From an uncultured Flammeovirgaceae bacterium (lineage in GTDB: Bacteria; Bacteroidota; Bacteroidia; Cytophagales; Cyclobacteriaceae): a stretch of DNA of 7,997 nt. Below the pieces are notes generated by a model. The model saw only the letters and a list, made by a program, of their open reading frames with translations, searched no databases and was not told the origin of the DNA. Below, piece by piece: positions 1-6,870 of the stretch; position 1 is the first letter of the stretch; the number at the start of each line of letters is the position of its first letter. Location of the stretch: positions 1-7,997 of the forward strand of contig CAMLLI010000159.1 in assembly GCA_946480685.1 (NCBI GenBank). The letters are read 5' to 3'. Made by a program: the position numbers and the translations under genes.

Positions 1-402
1 AGATAGCACAGTCACCTGTTCGGAAAGTTTGGCAATGTAGTCGCATTTCTTGTCATGGTCAATATCCATTGAACCATCTGATACTTCTGCGAACGACATA
101 TCGAATTTATCGAGCAGTCTCCGGTAATCATCAAACTGATTCCGGATTACAAATGCTTCGAAGAGCGTGCCCCCGAAATAAACCGGCAAGCCAGCTTCTT
201 TAAAGACCTGAAGTTTTTCTTTGAGCTTTGGAGTGACAAATGATGTAGCCCATCCCAGTTTTACGATATCGACATGATCCGCACATGTACTCACAAAATC
301 TTCAGCTTGGCGGATACTCAGGCCTTTATCCATGGCCATGGTAAAACCGTATTGCCTGGGCTTTTTGGTACGCTCAGGCAAATTGTTAAGGTCGTAATTC
401 AT
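1..402 (-). CDS. comA: Phosphosulfolactate synthase (ComA family), N-terminal part, cut by window edge
   Basis: ComA enzymes add sulfite to phosphoenolpyruvate to give (2R)-phospho-3-sulfolactate, the first step of one coenzyme M route and a source of sulfolactate in some bacteria. I translated the minus strand from the ATG at 402-400; it stays open for 134 codons to the window edge, about half of the usual roughly 250 residues. Family-like segments are MAMDKGLS (22-29), VKLGWATS (47-54), the strongly conserved GGTLFE (77-82) and EVSDGSMDI (106-114), spaced as expected for the TIM-barrel fold. No signal peptide is seen, so it is cytosolic. The start codon overlaps the TAA of the upstream TPR gene by one base (TAATG), which suggests coupled translation. 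The rest of the barrel is outside the window, so intactness cannot be judged. The true substrate in Bacteroidota is inferred from the family. Confidence 0.85.
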   Translation of the reverse strand, partial: MNYDLNNLPERTKKPRQYGFTMAMDKGLSIRQAEDFVSTCADHVDIVKLGWATSFVTPKLKEKLQVFKEAGLPVYFGGTLFEAFVIRNQFDDYRRLLDKFDMSFAEVSDGSMDIDHDKKCDYIAKLSEQVTVLS

Positions 403-1811
403 TAATTATTGTCTTTTCTAAACTGCTCAATGATCTTATACAGAGCCTTTTGCGTTTCCATTTTCGGAAAGAAATCAAATAAGGCTGTGTGACCATCGAA
501 GTCCAAAATTAAGGCATTTTCCAAATAATTAAAGGCCTCTTTAAAACGACCTGATTCTATGAGGTACACCGTCATGCGATAGAAGAGCTCCGCATCGTCT
601 GGAATTTCTTCAAAACCAGTTAATAAAGTATCGATAGCCTTATCGTGATCGCCTTGTTCATAGTAAATAAACGACCAGTTAAGCCATATTTCCTTATCGT
701 TCGGATCAAGCTTGCTCGCTTCTTCATAAGCATCTATACTCGATACGGTATTCCCTACTTTAAACTCAGCGTGTGCTACCGCTTTCCAGTATTCTGAATT
801 TTCAGGATGGATCTTTAATGCTTTGTTATAAAAGTGAAGTGCCTGATACCACTTCTCCTGCTTTTCAAGACAAGCTCCGGCACCAAACCAGGCTTCATCG
901 TACAGCGTGTCGAGTTTGGATGCTTTCTGAAAATACTTCAGTCCTAACTCATACTGCTCCAGACTTTCGTACGCTGCACCGAGGCAACAATATACTTCGG
1001 GACTCGGACCTTCGAGATCAATTGTTTTTCTAAATGCATCCAATGCTTTGGTATACTCACCCATGTTCATATAGGTGTTACCAGTATTGAAATGCGCAGA
1101 GGCGAAAGATTCATCTATAGTTATAGCATAATCGTATGCATGAAGAGCCTCTTCGTACTTCTCCAGTTTATTATATACGATTCCTAAATTATACCAGGCA
1201 GCAGCCGAGTATGGATCTTCGTCTATAAATTTCTGATAGTATTCAATGCTGCTTTCAAGTTGACCTGTTACATCCAGACAGAAGGCAAGTTCATAGAGCG
1301 CACCATCATGATTGATGTTGATCTCAATTGCTTTTTTATAGGCATCGATAGCTTGCGTATAGTGTTCCATACTTTGATAGGCCAGACCGATATTATAGTA
1401 TACTTCATCTTTGTCGTCTGCAAAGCTGAGTGCCTGTTCAAAGTTCTCGATTGCTTCTTTATGATTTCCTTTTAATGAAAGGATAGATCCCTTTGTTAAA
1501 AATATTTCCGGATCATTCGGTTGAAGTGCATGTGCCTGATCGAGCAGTTCAAGTGCTTCGCTATACTCTTCCAGATTGGAAAGTATCTGCGCCTTAACGG
1601 TGATCAGTTCAGTTGAAAAAGGATATTGACTGATGGCCTGATTAACAGCCTGCAATGCTTTATTATACTTGCCACGGAACATGTAAAAATCAATGATCTG
1701 TTCGTAGGCATCTAAATCAAAAAACTCGGCTTTCTTTTTTCGGAGATGGTCTTCAAATCTTCTAATCAGCTCGTTTCCTTCTTCTTCTCGTTTGCGGTAT
1801 TCTCTCGCCAT
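402..1811 (-). CDS. Tetratricopeptide (TPR) repeat protein, 12 repeats
   Basis: A soluble helical-repeat scaffold of 469 residues. After a highly charged N-terminal helix (1-30) come about twelve consecutive 34-residue TPR units (roughly 32-439). They carry the usual pattern of a small or aromatic residue early, G/A in the middle and A at helix B, as in YYNIGLAYQSMEHYTQAIDA or AWYNLGIVYNKLEKYEEALH. A 30-residue helical cap rich in F and K follows. There is no signal peptide or membrane segment, so it should be cytosolic and act by binding a partner that cannot be read from sequence. The ATG at 1811 is the natural start; no Shine-Dalgarno sequence lies in front of it, only A/T-rich DNA in the 58 nt gap (1812-1869) after the dehydrogenase gene. 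Its stop codon overlaps the ATG of comA by one base, so a role linked to that enzyme is possible but unproven. The repeat class is certain; the function is unknown. Confidence 0.93.
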   Translation of the reverse strand: MAREYRKREEEGNELIRRFEDHLRKKKAEFFDLDAYEQIIDFYMFRGKYNKALQAVNQAISQYPFSTELITVKAQILSNLEEYSEALELLDQAHALQPNDPEIFLTKGSILSLKGNHKEAIENFEQALSFADDKDEVYYNIGLAYQSMEHYTQAIDAYKKAIEININHDGALYELAFCLDVTGQLESSIEYYQKFIDEDPYSAAAWYNLGIVYNKLEKYEEALHAYDYAITIDESFASAHFNTGNTYMNMGEYTKALDAFRKTIDLEGPSPEVYCCLGAAYESLEQYELGLKYFQKASKLDTLYDEAWFGAGACLEKQEKWYQALHFYNKALKIHPENSEYWKAVAHAEFKVGNTVSSIDAYEEASKLDPNDKEIWLNWSFIYYEQGDHDKAIDTLLTGFEEIPDDAELFYRMTVYLIESGRFKEAFNYLENALILDFDGHTALFDFFPKMETQKALYKIIEQFRKDNN

Positions 1812-1869
1812 GTATAAAAAGGTTTTCCTAAAATAAGGTAAAATTTAACGTAAAGCTACCACGATCATT

Positions 1870-2856
1870 CTATTTTTTCCCGGCCATTTTTTCGCTGTAA
1901 TATTGGCAACACCACTCGATGCTGGCATCAATCGGTTGAAACTCAAAGGAAAATAATTGTCGTATTTTCTTATTATCGTAGACAAATTCTGTTCCGGCAA
2001 TTCTGGCAGTCTCCTTCGTAATTAACGGCTCCGAGCGCGTAAACCATGTGCGAAAATTTTCGAGTCGTGCAATAATCTTTAGCGTAGTTGAATTCAGTTT
2101 GATATGCGGTGCTTTCTTATGAAAAGACGTTGCCAGTCGTGAAAAGAAATTCTTGAAAGCTATATTTCCGGCATTGGCAATAAAACGTTCACCTTCTACT
2201 TTTTCATGCAGCATGCGATACGCTATAGCAGCAACATCGCGTACGTCTACATAGTTCAGATATCCGTCTACATAAAATGGCTTTTCGTTCCATACATACT
2301 TGAAAAGTTTAGCGCTGCTATTGTCCCAATTGGCAGGTGCCAGTATAACCGATGGGTTGATGATTACTGTACTCAATCCTTCTTCCTGTCCGCGAAACAC
2401 TTCGAGTTCTGCAAAGTATTTTGACTCAGCATATGTACTGTTGATGGAGCTGTCTACCCATTTATTCTTTTCATCTATAACACGTTGCTCTTTTTGCCGG
2501 CCCAACGCAGCGACAGAACTGATGTGTACCAGTCGCGTTACATTCTTTACCAGGCATGCATTAACAACATTGCGCGTGCCCATAACATTAATATCCATGA
2601 GCTGATCTGCTTTGCGCGGATTGAATGAGACAATAGCAGCAGCATGTATAACGTGGGTTACATCCTCCAGCGCTTCGGCCAAAGCAACTTCATCGGCTAT
2701 ATCAGCATCACGCCAGGTGATATACTGTGCTACATCGTTTAATAAAGAAGTATCGCTGTTCTTTCTTTTTATAGCAACGAACGATTCTTTGTTTTCGATA
2801 AGCTTGCGAATGATAAAACTTCCAAGAAGTCCGTTAGCACCGGTTACAGCAATCAT
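1870..2856 (-). CDS. NAD(P)-dependent epimerase/dehydratase-family protein (extended SDR)
   Basis: A 328-residue extended short-chain dehydrogenase. The N-terminal Rossmann fold shows the TGxxGxxG nucleotide-binding motif (TGANGLLG, 5-12), an acidic DAD turn (50-52) after the second sheet, HAAA (71-74), the active-site serine strand HISSVAAL (111-118) and the catalytic YAESK (Y142, K146). NPSVILAP (167-174) and NYVDVRDVA (201-209) are typical of the substrate half. The overall pattern is nearer to dihydroflavonol-reductase/3-beta-HSD-like SDRs than to UDP-glucose 4-epimerase, so the substrate (sugar nucleotide, lipid or small ketone) is open. It is separated from the polysaccharide operon by 137 nt and from the TPR gene by 58 nt, and may have its own promoter. 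The ATG at 2856 is preceded by a GGAG at suitable distance. The motifs look intact and there is no membrane segment, so it is probably cytosolic. Confidence 0.88.
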   Translation of the reverse strand: MIAVTGANGLLGSFIIRKLIENKESFVAIKRKNSDTSLLNDVAQYITWRDADIADEVALAEALEDVTHVIHAAAIVSFNPRKADQLMDINVMGTRNVVNACLVKNVTRLVHISSVAALGRQKEQRVIDEKNKWVDSSINSTYAESKYFAELEVFRGQEEGLSTVIINPSVILAPANWDNSSAKLFKYVWNEKPFYVDGYLNYVDVRDVAAIAYRMLHEKVEGERFIANAGNIAFKNFFSRLATSFHKKAPHIKLNSTTLKIIARLENFRTWFTRSEPLITKETARIAGTEFVYDNKKIRQLFSFEFQPIDASIEWCCQYYSEKMAGKK

Positions 2857-2861
2857 GTTAA

Positions 2862-2865
2862 CTCC
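2862..2865 (-). promoter_or_regulatory. Shine-Dalgarno-like site of the SDR gene
   Basis: On the minus strand GGAG precedes the ATG at 2856 by five bases (CGGAGTTAACATG). It is the clearest Shine-Dalgarno-like match in the window; most other starts here have only A/T-rich leaders, as is usual in Bacteroidota. It supports the chosen start. Confidence 0.4.
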
Positions 2866-2884
2866 GTGTTAGAAAGGTTAAGTA

Positions 2885-2906
2885 TATAGCACTGCATGTT
2901 GTTATA
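2885..2906. repeat. Imperfect inverted repeat, second TATAGC copy
   Basis: Arms TATAGC (2885-2890) and GTTATA (2901-2906) pair with one mismatch around a 10-nt loop. The 10-base word TATATAGCAC at 2883-2892 recurs exactly at 2979-2988, so this element resembles the inverted repeat at 2981-2998, 96 nt away. It lies in the likely leader of the SDR gene. Function is unknown. Confidence 0.3.
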
Positions 2907-2920
2907 CCAGAACTATAATA

Positions 2921-2940
2921 GGAATATTTAAGTCTATTCC
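2921..2940. repeat. Short inverted repeat in the intergenic region
   Basis: Arms GGAATA (2921-2926) and TATTCC (2935-2940) are perfect reverse complements around an 8-nt loop. The repeat overlaps the weak -7-like box of the putative SDR promoter, so it could be an operator, but a 6-bp palindrome in A/T-rich DNA can also arise by chance. Confidence 0.35.
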
Positions 2941-2980
2941 GTAATACTTTGGTTAACAATAGTGTGTGCTTGCCCGGATA

Positions 2981-2998
2981 TATAGCACGGTGGCTATA
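2981..2998. repeat. Inverted repeat at the end of the phosphatase gene
   Basis: Perfect 6-bp arms, TATAGC (2981-2986) and GCTATA (2993-2998), flank a 6-nt loop. The repeat covers the TAG stop codon of the PHP phosphatase gene (2996-2994). It is short and A/T-rich and no T run follows on the minus strand, so it is not a convincing terminator. A related, imperfect copy lies at 2885-2906. Confidence 0.4.
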
Positions 2999-3725
2999 AA
3001 CTATTATTGAGCAGCGGTAAAGATAGGGCTTTTTGAAAGTACTTCATGTGCCGGGCACTGTTAATCAGATTAACATGCTGAATGGAGTGGCAATCGCTTC
3101 CCAGGAAATGTACCCAGCCTTTGTCGATAAGCTTATGGGCCGTGGCTTGTGCCTGCTTGGAATAGTAGCCGGTGATCGAACTGATGTTCACCTGGAACAA
3201 CACACCACGCTGCAACAGATCTTCAAGCTTTGCCAGATCATTTTGCAGGTAAATATACCTTTCGGGATGTGCAAGCACCGGTTTATATCCGTTTGTGGTG
3301 GCTTTGAAAATAAAATCTTTGAGGTTAAAAGGTTCGGTCAAAAAATTTGTTTCAAACAGCAGGTAGTTCTTGCCGAATGTGAGCATGGGCTCTTTTCGGG
3401 TAACCATACCAAAAGTGTGTTCATCCAGGTAATACTCGGCTGCCGTTTCAACGTCTATCGCTATATTCTTTTCTTTCAGGTAATGTCTTAGCTCATTGAC
3501 TTTTGCCTGTATACCTGCCGGTGTATTCCGATAGGTATCGCTCATCACGTGGGGCGATGTAATTACTTTCTGATAGCCAAGTTTGATGAATTGAAGAAGT
3601 ATAGCTTCAGCTTGTTCGAATGTCTGAACACCATCGTCCAGGCCGGGCAGAAGATGGGAATGTATATCAGTTGTGATGGGATTGCCGACAACTGACGAAG
3701 TTTTTTTTCTAAACCAACTGATCAC
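2994..3725 (-). CDS. cpsB: PHP-domain tyrosine-protein phosphatase (CpsB/YwqE type)
   Basis: A metal-dependent phosphotyrosine phosphatase of 243 residues, the usual family length. It is expected to dephosphorylate the tyrosine tail of the neighbouring Wzc kinase. The PHP metal ligands are all visible in order: DIHSHLLPGLDDG (20-32, with H22 and H24), SPH (H59), AEYY (E97), FET (E125), AHPER (H153) and GSDCHS (D211, H213). There is no signal peptide, so it acts in the cytoplasm. The start is GTG at 3725-3723: in this frame only three sense codons separate it from a stop, none of them ATG, and the resulting N-terminus MISWFRKK looks typical of the family. The start lies in a 4-base GTGA overlap with the stop codon of wzc, so kinase and phosphatase are probably translationally coupled. 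It is the last gene of the polysaccharide operon seen here. Function is firm from motifs; the partner is inferred from position. Confidence 0.93.
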   Translation of the reverse strand: MISWFRKKTSSVVGNPITTDIHSHLLPGLDDGVQTFEQAEAILLQFIKLGYQKVITSPHVMSDTYRNTPAGIQAKVNELRHYLKEKNIAIDVETAAEYYLDEHTFGMVTRKEPMLTFGKNYLLFETNFLTEPFNLKDFIFKATTNGYKPVLAHPERYIYLQNDLAKLEDLLQRGVLFQVNISSITGYYSKQAQATAHKLIDKGWVHFLGSDCHSIQHVNLINSARHMKYFQKALSLPLLNNSL

Positions 3726-6070
3726 GCTTTTACCTTAAACAGAGATTTGATTCTGTCGACATTGCTTTTGCCTTCATCTTCATAATATCCATACCCATAG
3801 GCACTTGATTTTTTGGATGATGGCAAAGCGTTGAGCAAGGTAGTAACATTTACGATCTTATTTATCGAAACGATACGCTGAAGATTAAACAGGAATTCGC
3901 GTTTGGAATAATTAGCTCTGAAAATATAGATTGATATATCGGCACGCATCATGGCCTGAATACCATCTGTAACCAAACCGACCGGTGGTGTATCCAGAAT
4001 AATAATGTCGTAATGATTCTTCAATTCTTCAAGCAGATTGGAGAACTCACCGTTGAGCAGCAACTCGGATGGGTTAGGTGGAATCGGACCGGAAGGTATA
4101 TAATCCAGGAAGTCAAGGTTCGTTGCGTGCACACAATCCTGCCAGCGGTCTTTGCGAATCAACACCGTACTCATTCCCTTGGAAGGATCCTGAATCTGTA
4201 CAGGTAAATATGATTTTGCTTTACGAAGATCGAGATCAATCAGCAACACTTTCTTTCGCGAAAGCGCCATTGCCCCACCGAGGTTCAACGCCAGAAAAGA
4301 TTTTCCTTCGCCTGAAATCGTAGAAGATATAGCGATGACTCTTTGCTGTTTTTCGGTGCGGAAAAAATCGAGGTTGGTGCGAACGGTTCGTATCGCTTCA
4401 CTCACCATCGACTTCGGGTGACTGATCACATGTAAGCCGTCATGCGCAGAGTAACGTGATGCAGGAACAACGCCTAACACGGGAACACCCGAAAGTTTCT
4501 CGAGCTCGTGTATATTGGTAATTTTGTTGTGAAGCAGGTATAGCAGGCCAACGAAGAAAAATATAGCAACCATGCTGCTTACAAAACCGATCCCCAATAC
4601 AATCATTCGGTTTGGAGATATAGGTTGAATGGGTAACGTGGCAGGAGAAAGTATTTGAAAATCAGGAGTAGTGCCCGCCTGCGCAATTTCAAAACCTGAT
4701 TTTGTCTGCATCAGAGACAGATAAAACTCTTCATATAGTTTGTAGAACCGTTGATTCTTTGAGTACTGCGTATTCTGATCAGGCATGTTCACAAACGCTG
4801 CTTCGAGATGCGCTTTCTGCTGATTCATATCCTGCAGCCTACGCATCCAATCCTTCTTAAGTTCTGCGAGTTGCTCCGTTGTTTTGTCGGTACGTATATC
4901 TATCTCTTGTTGTCTTTCGCGATAAGCAAATGTGTTTTCGTTATAGGACAATGTCAGCTTCTGTTGTTCGAGTAACAGGTTTTGTACTTCGTCTATATTC
5001 TGGTATAAATATTCTGGTATCGCCTGGCGTACAGAAGGCGTTACAGCAAAGTTACGATTCTGCAGACCGTCCATCAGTTTGTTTACTTCTTCAAGCTTGC
5101 GCGACAATACATATCGCTGTGAGTCGATCTTGTTGATGTTGTTGATCGTTTTACGAAGATCTTCCTGAAGATCGCTTGATTTGTTCTTCAACGTAAAACG
5201 TTCAAAGTAATCTTCAAAGCCTTCCATCTTCAGCTCGATCAACTGCAGCTCATTGTTGAGCCAGTCGATCTTCTGCTTGGTAGCAAGTTTCTTTTGCTCG
5301 TAGCTATAGTTAAGATATGTTTTGTTGATGGTATGTACGATAGCCTGTGCTTTATAGGCGTTGTTATCCTGAAAAGCGATGCGTATAGTTTTGGCAGAAT
5401 AATTAAGCGGCTCTACGGAAAGATTGGAGATGAGGTAACTCAGTAATACATCCTGACTGTTTATGATGAAGAAAAGATCAATCTCATCTTCCGAAAGAAA
5501 GTTCTCATTCTTGTCTATGGTTAATTCTACTCCCGGCAGGCGTATAGGTGTACCGTAGCGTCCGCTGATGCGATTGTTACCTTCATTCCAGATCAATGAA
5601 AATGTTTCGGGCGAATCGCGTTCAAAAAATATAGGTCTGTTGAAAAATGATCCATCAGTTATTTTAAAATCAACTCGTATCGGGGAGTTATAGAAGAGTT
5701 CATGATTAAGTACTTCACCTTTGCTGAAGTAACTTACTTCCAGGTTCAATGAGTCCAGTACCTGGCTAAGAAAAAGTCTCGAACGGATCATTTCAATTTC
5801 GCCCGAGATGAGATCCGTGTTCTGCGGAGCTTGTCCCGTTGACATGTTGATCCCTAACTCTGAAGCTTCATCCTTTACATCAAGCTTGATCTCGGAGGAG
5901 GATTCGTACCGGTCTTGTGTATAGCGAATAATGAGGTAAGCCGTGAGATTGATGGTAATAAAAATCAATGCAATCCACACGAAATGATTCCGTATGATAG
6001 TCTGCAACTTACTAAAGTCGATACCTTCAGTGGCTATATGAGTATTGATATTGTTTTTTGCAGGCTCCAC
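3722..6070 (-). CDS. wzc: Polysaccharide copolymerase / tyrosine autokinase (Wzc type)
   Basis: A 782-residue inner-membrane protein that controls polysaccharide chain length and export and phosphorylates its own tyrosines. In order: a cytoplasmic N-terminus, first membrane segment (about 31-49), a large periplasmic Wzz domain with long helical, probably coiled-coil stretches (about 255-425), a proline-rich stretch (P480, P483, P486), second membrane segment (about 489-513), then a BY-kinase domain. The kinase shows the ExxRxxR oligomerisation motif (E558, R561, R564), Walker A ISGEGKS (585-591), Walker A' LLIDLDLR (609-616) and Walker B IIILDTPPVG (689-698). The tyrosine cluster YGYGYYE (758-764) is followed by a basic tail. 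Kinase and Wzz parts are fused, as in proteobacterial Wzc and unlike the split CapA/CapB of Firmicutes. The start is GTG at 6070-6068: the frame upstream contains no ATG before a stop, and the next internal ATG (residue 76) would remove the first membrane segment. It lies 11 nt after wza. Confidence 0.95.
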   Translation of the reverse strand: MEPAKNNINTHIATEGIDFSKLQTIIRNHFVWIALIFITINLTAYLIIRYTQDRYESSSEIKLDVKDEASELGINMSTGQAPQNTDLISGEIEMIRSRLFLSQVLDSLNLEVSYFSKGEVLNHELFYNSPIRVDFKITDGSFFNRPIFFERDSPETFSLIWNEGNNRISGRYGTPIRLPGVELTIDKNENFLSEDEIDLFFIINSQDVLLSYLISNLSVEPLNYSAKTIRIAFQDNNAYKAQAIVHTINKTYLNYSYEQKKLATKQKIDWLNNELQLIELKMEGFEDYFERFTLKNKSSDLQEDLRKTINNINKIDSQRYVLSRKLEEVNKLMDGLQNRNFAVTPSVRQAIPEYLYQNIDEVQNLLLEQQKLTLSYNENTFAYRERQQEIDIRTDKTTEQLAELKKDWMRRLQDMNQQKAHLEAAFVNMPDQNTQYSKNQRFYKLYEEFYLSLMQTKSGFEIAQAGTTPDFQILSPATLPIQPISPNRMIVLGIGFVSSMVAIFFFVGLLYLLHNKITNIHELEKLSGVPVLGVVPASRYSAHDGLHVISHPKSMVSEAIRTVRTNLDFFRTEKQQRVIAISSTISGEGKSFLALNLGGAMALSRKKVLLIDLDLRKAKSYLPVQIQDPSKGMSTVLIRKDRWQDCVHATNLDFLDYIPSGPIPPNPSELLLNGEFSNLLEELKNHYDIIILDTPPVGLVTDGIQAMMRADISIYIFRANYSKREFLFNLQRIVSINKIVNVTTLLNALPSSKKSSAYGYGYYEDEGKSNVDRIKSLFKVKA

Positions 6071-6081
6071 TAAATCAATTC

Positions 6082-6852
6082 TTATCGTGTAACAACAATG
6101 ATGATGGTTGTAAGGCTGGTAATAATACTCAACATCGGTCCGTAGTCGCGTAAAGCTTCAAGCAGTGGTCTGCGAATTGGCTCTACATATACTATATCTC
6201 CGGGTTCTATCAGTATATCGTTCTTTTTATATCCTTCAAATGTAGTGAGGTCTGCTATAAACAAAGTATCGCCACGCATTATGCGTATATTAGACGCACG
6301 CGCATCGTTGTTTATACCTTTGGCAAGTGCGAGCACTTCTGTAAGTCGCATATTGTCATTCACCAGTGGAATAACCTGACCACCGGGAGCGCCCAGCACC
6401 ACTACGCGCTTGTTGGTATATTTCAGTATAACGAAGGAGTCTTTGTAGAACTTGGTAAATTCTTTCTGCAGAAGTTCTTCGGCTTGTGTAATGGTTAGTC
6501 CAACGAGATTGATCGAACCTACCATCGGTAATTTTACGAGACCGTCTTGTCCAACGAGATAAGTGTTTACTTCCTGCTTGGCTGTAGCTGCCTGCGCGCT
6601 ATTGCCGGTTGAAAGGTAACGATCCGGATCTACCAGTCGCTCCCCTTTACTGGTATATACCTCCAGTTCAAGCCTGTCATTTTTTTGAATAACGTAGTTT
6701 TTCTCTGAGGCCCGAACCTGGGTTTGTACAGCTTCCATATTGGTGGCACGGAACATAATGTTCTGCCGATACGAAGCGCAGGATGAGATCAGGAGGCTCG
6801 CAGAAAAAAGAGTCAGTATGGAATAAAAAAGTCGTAAAAGTCTCAACTTCAA
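6082..6852 (-). CDS. wza: Polysaccharide export outer-membrane lipoprotein (Wza family)
   Basis: A 256-residue exporter that should form the outer-membrane channel working with Wzc. It begins with a lipoprotein signal (basic MKLRLLR, hydrophobic core, lipobox ISSC with C25 as the lipidated residue), then a poly-export domain (about 52-145, YVIQKNDRLELEVY to the strand before KRVVVLG) and an SLBB-like domain (about 149-227, including GDIVYVEP). A hydrophobic C-terminal segment (about 238-254) is a common feature of Bacteroidota members. The start is TTG at 6852-6850: the frame upstream is closed by the rfbC stop after six sense codons, none ATG, and the first internal ATG (M33) lies beyond the lipobox. 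A second TTG two codons later is possible. It follows rfbC by 18 nt and precedes wzc by 11 nt. It is much shorter than E. coli Wza (about 380), as is usual in this phylum. Confidence 0.93.
   Translation of the reverse strand: MKLRLLRLFYSILTLFSASLLISSCASYRQNIMFRATNMEAVQTQVRASEKNYVIQKNDRLELEVYTSKGERLVDPDRYLSTGNSAQAATAKQEVNTYLVGQDGLVKLPMVGSINLVGLTITQAEELLQKEFTKFYKDSFVILKYTNKRVVVLGAPGGQVIPLVNDNMRLTEVLALAKGINNDARASNIRIMRGDTLFIADLTTFEGYKKNDILIEPGDIVYVEPIRRPLLEALRDYGPMLSIITSLTTIIIVVTR
6850..6852 (-). promoter_or_regulatory. wza: TTG start codon of wza
   Basis: The wza frame offers only TCA CTT GAA ATA ACT TTT between the rfbC stop and this TTG, so no ATG or GTG start that keeps the signal peptide exists. 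The lysine-containing N-terminus and lipobox that follow support initiation here, or at the second TTG at 6846-6844. Leader sequence AACTTTT shows no Shine-Dalgarno match. Confidence 0.7.
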
Positions 6853-6870
6853 AAAAGTTATTTCAAGTGA

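Larger units (their letters stand above)
2857..2993 (-). promoter_or_regulatory. Intergenic region between polysaccharide operon and SDR gene
   Basis: The longest gene-free stretch in the window. It is A/T-rich and lies where the polysaccharide operon should end and transcription of the SDR gene may start. A weak match to the Bacteroidota promoter (TTG near -33, TAnnTTTG near -7) is TTG at 2959-2957 followed after 20 nt by TAGACTTA (2936-2929); the second box matches at only four of six defined positions. Several short inverted repeats are present. I see no GC-rich hairpin followed by a T tract in either direction, so the operon may read through into the SDR gene or end by another mechanism. 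Confidence 0.35.

Noticed and set aside
402..1811. DNA tandem repeats within the TPR gene
   Set aside because: The repeats exist at protein level every 34 residues, but the bases have diverged between units, so this is an ordinary TPR array and not a recent DNA repeat.
1812..1869. Separate promoter for the TPR-comA pair
   Set aside because: The 58-nt gap is A/T-rich but I could not find a TAnnTTTG box with a partner at suitable spacing; readthrough from the SDR gene is as likely.
2300..2605. 101-codon plus-strand open frame opposite the SDR gene
   Set aside because: Antisense to conserved SDR motifs, with a low-complexity, Ser/Leu-rich translation and no supporting signals.
2981..2998. Intrinsic terminator of the polysaccharide operon
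   Set aside because: The stem is only 6 bp and mostly A/T, and the minus strand continues with TATCCGGGC rather than a T run.
3033..3491. 152-codon plus-strand open frame opposite the PHP phosphatase gene
   Set aside because: It lies wholly antisense to a gene with a complete set of catalytic motifs, its translation resembles no family I recognise, and there is no promoter-like leader. It is a shadow of the real coding strand.
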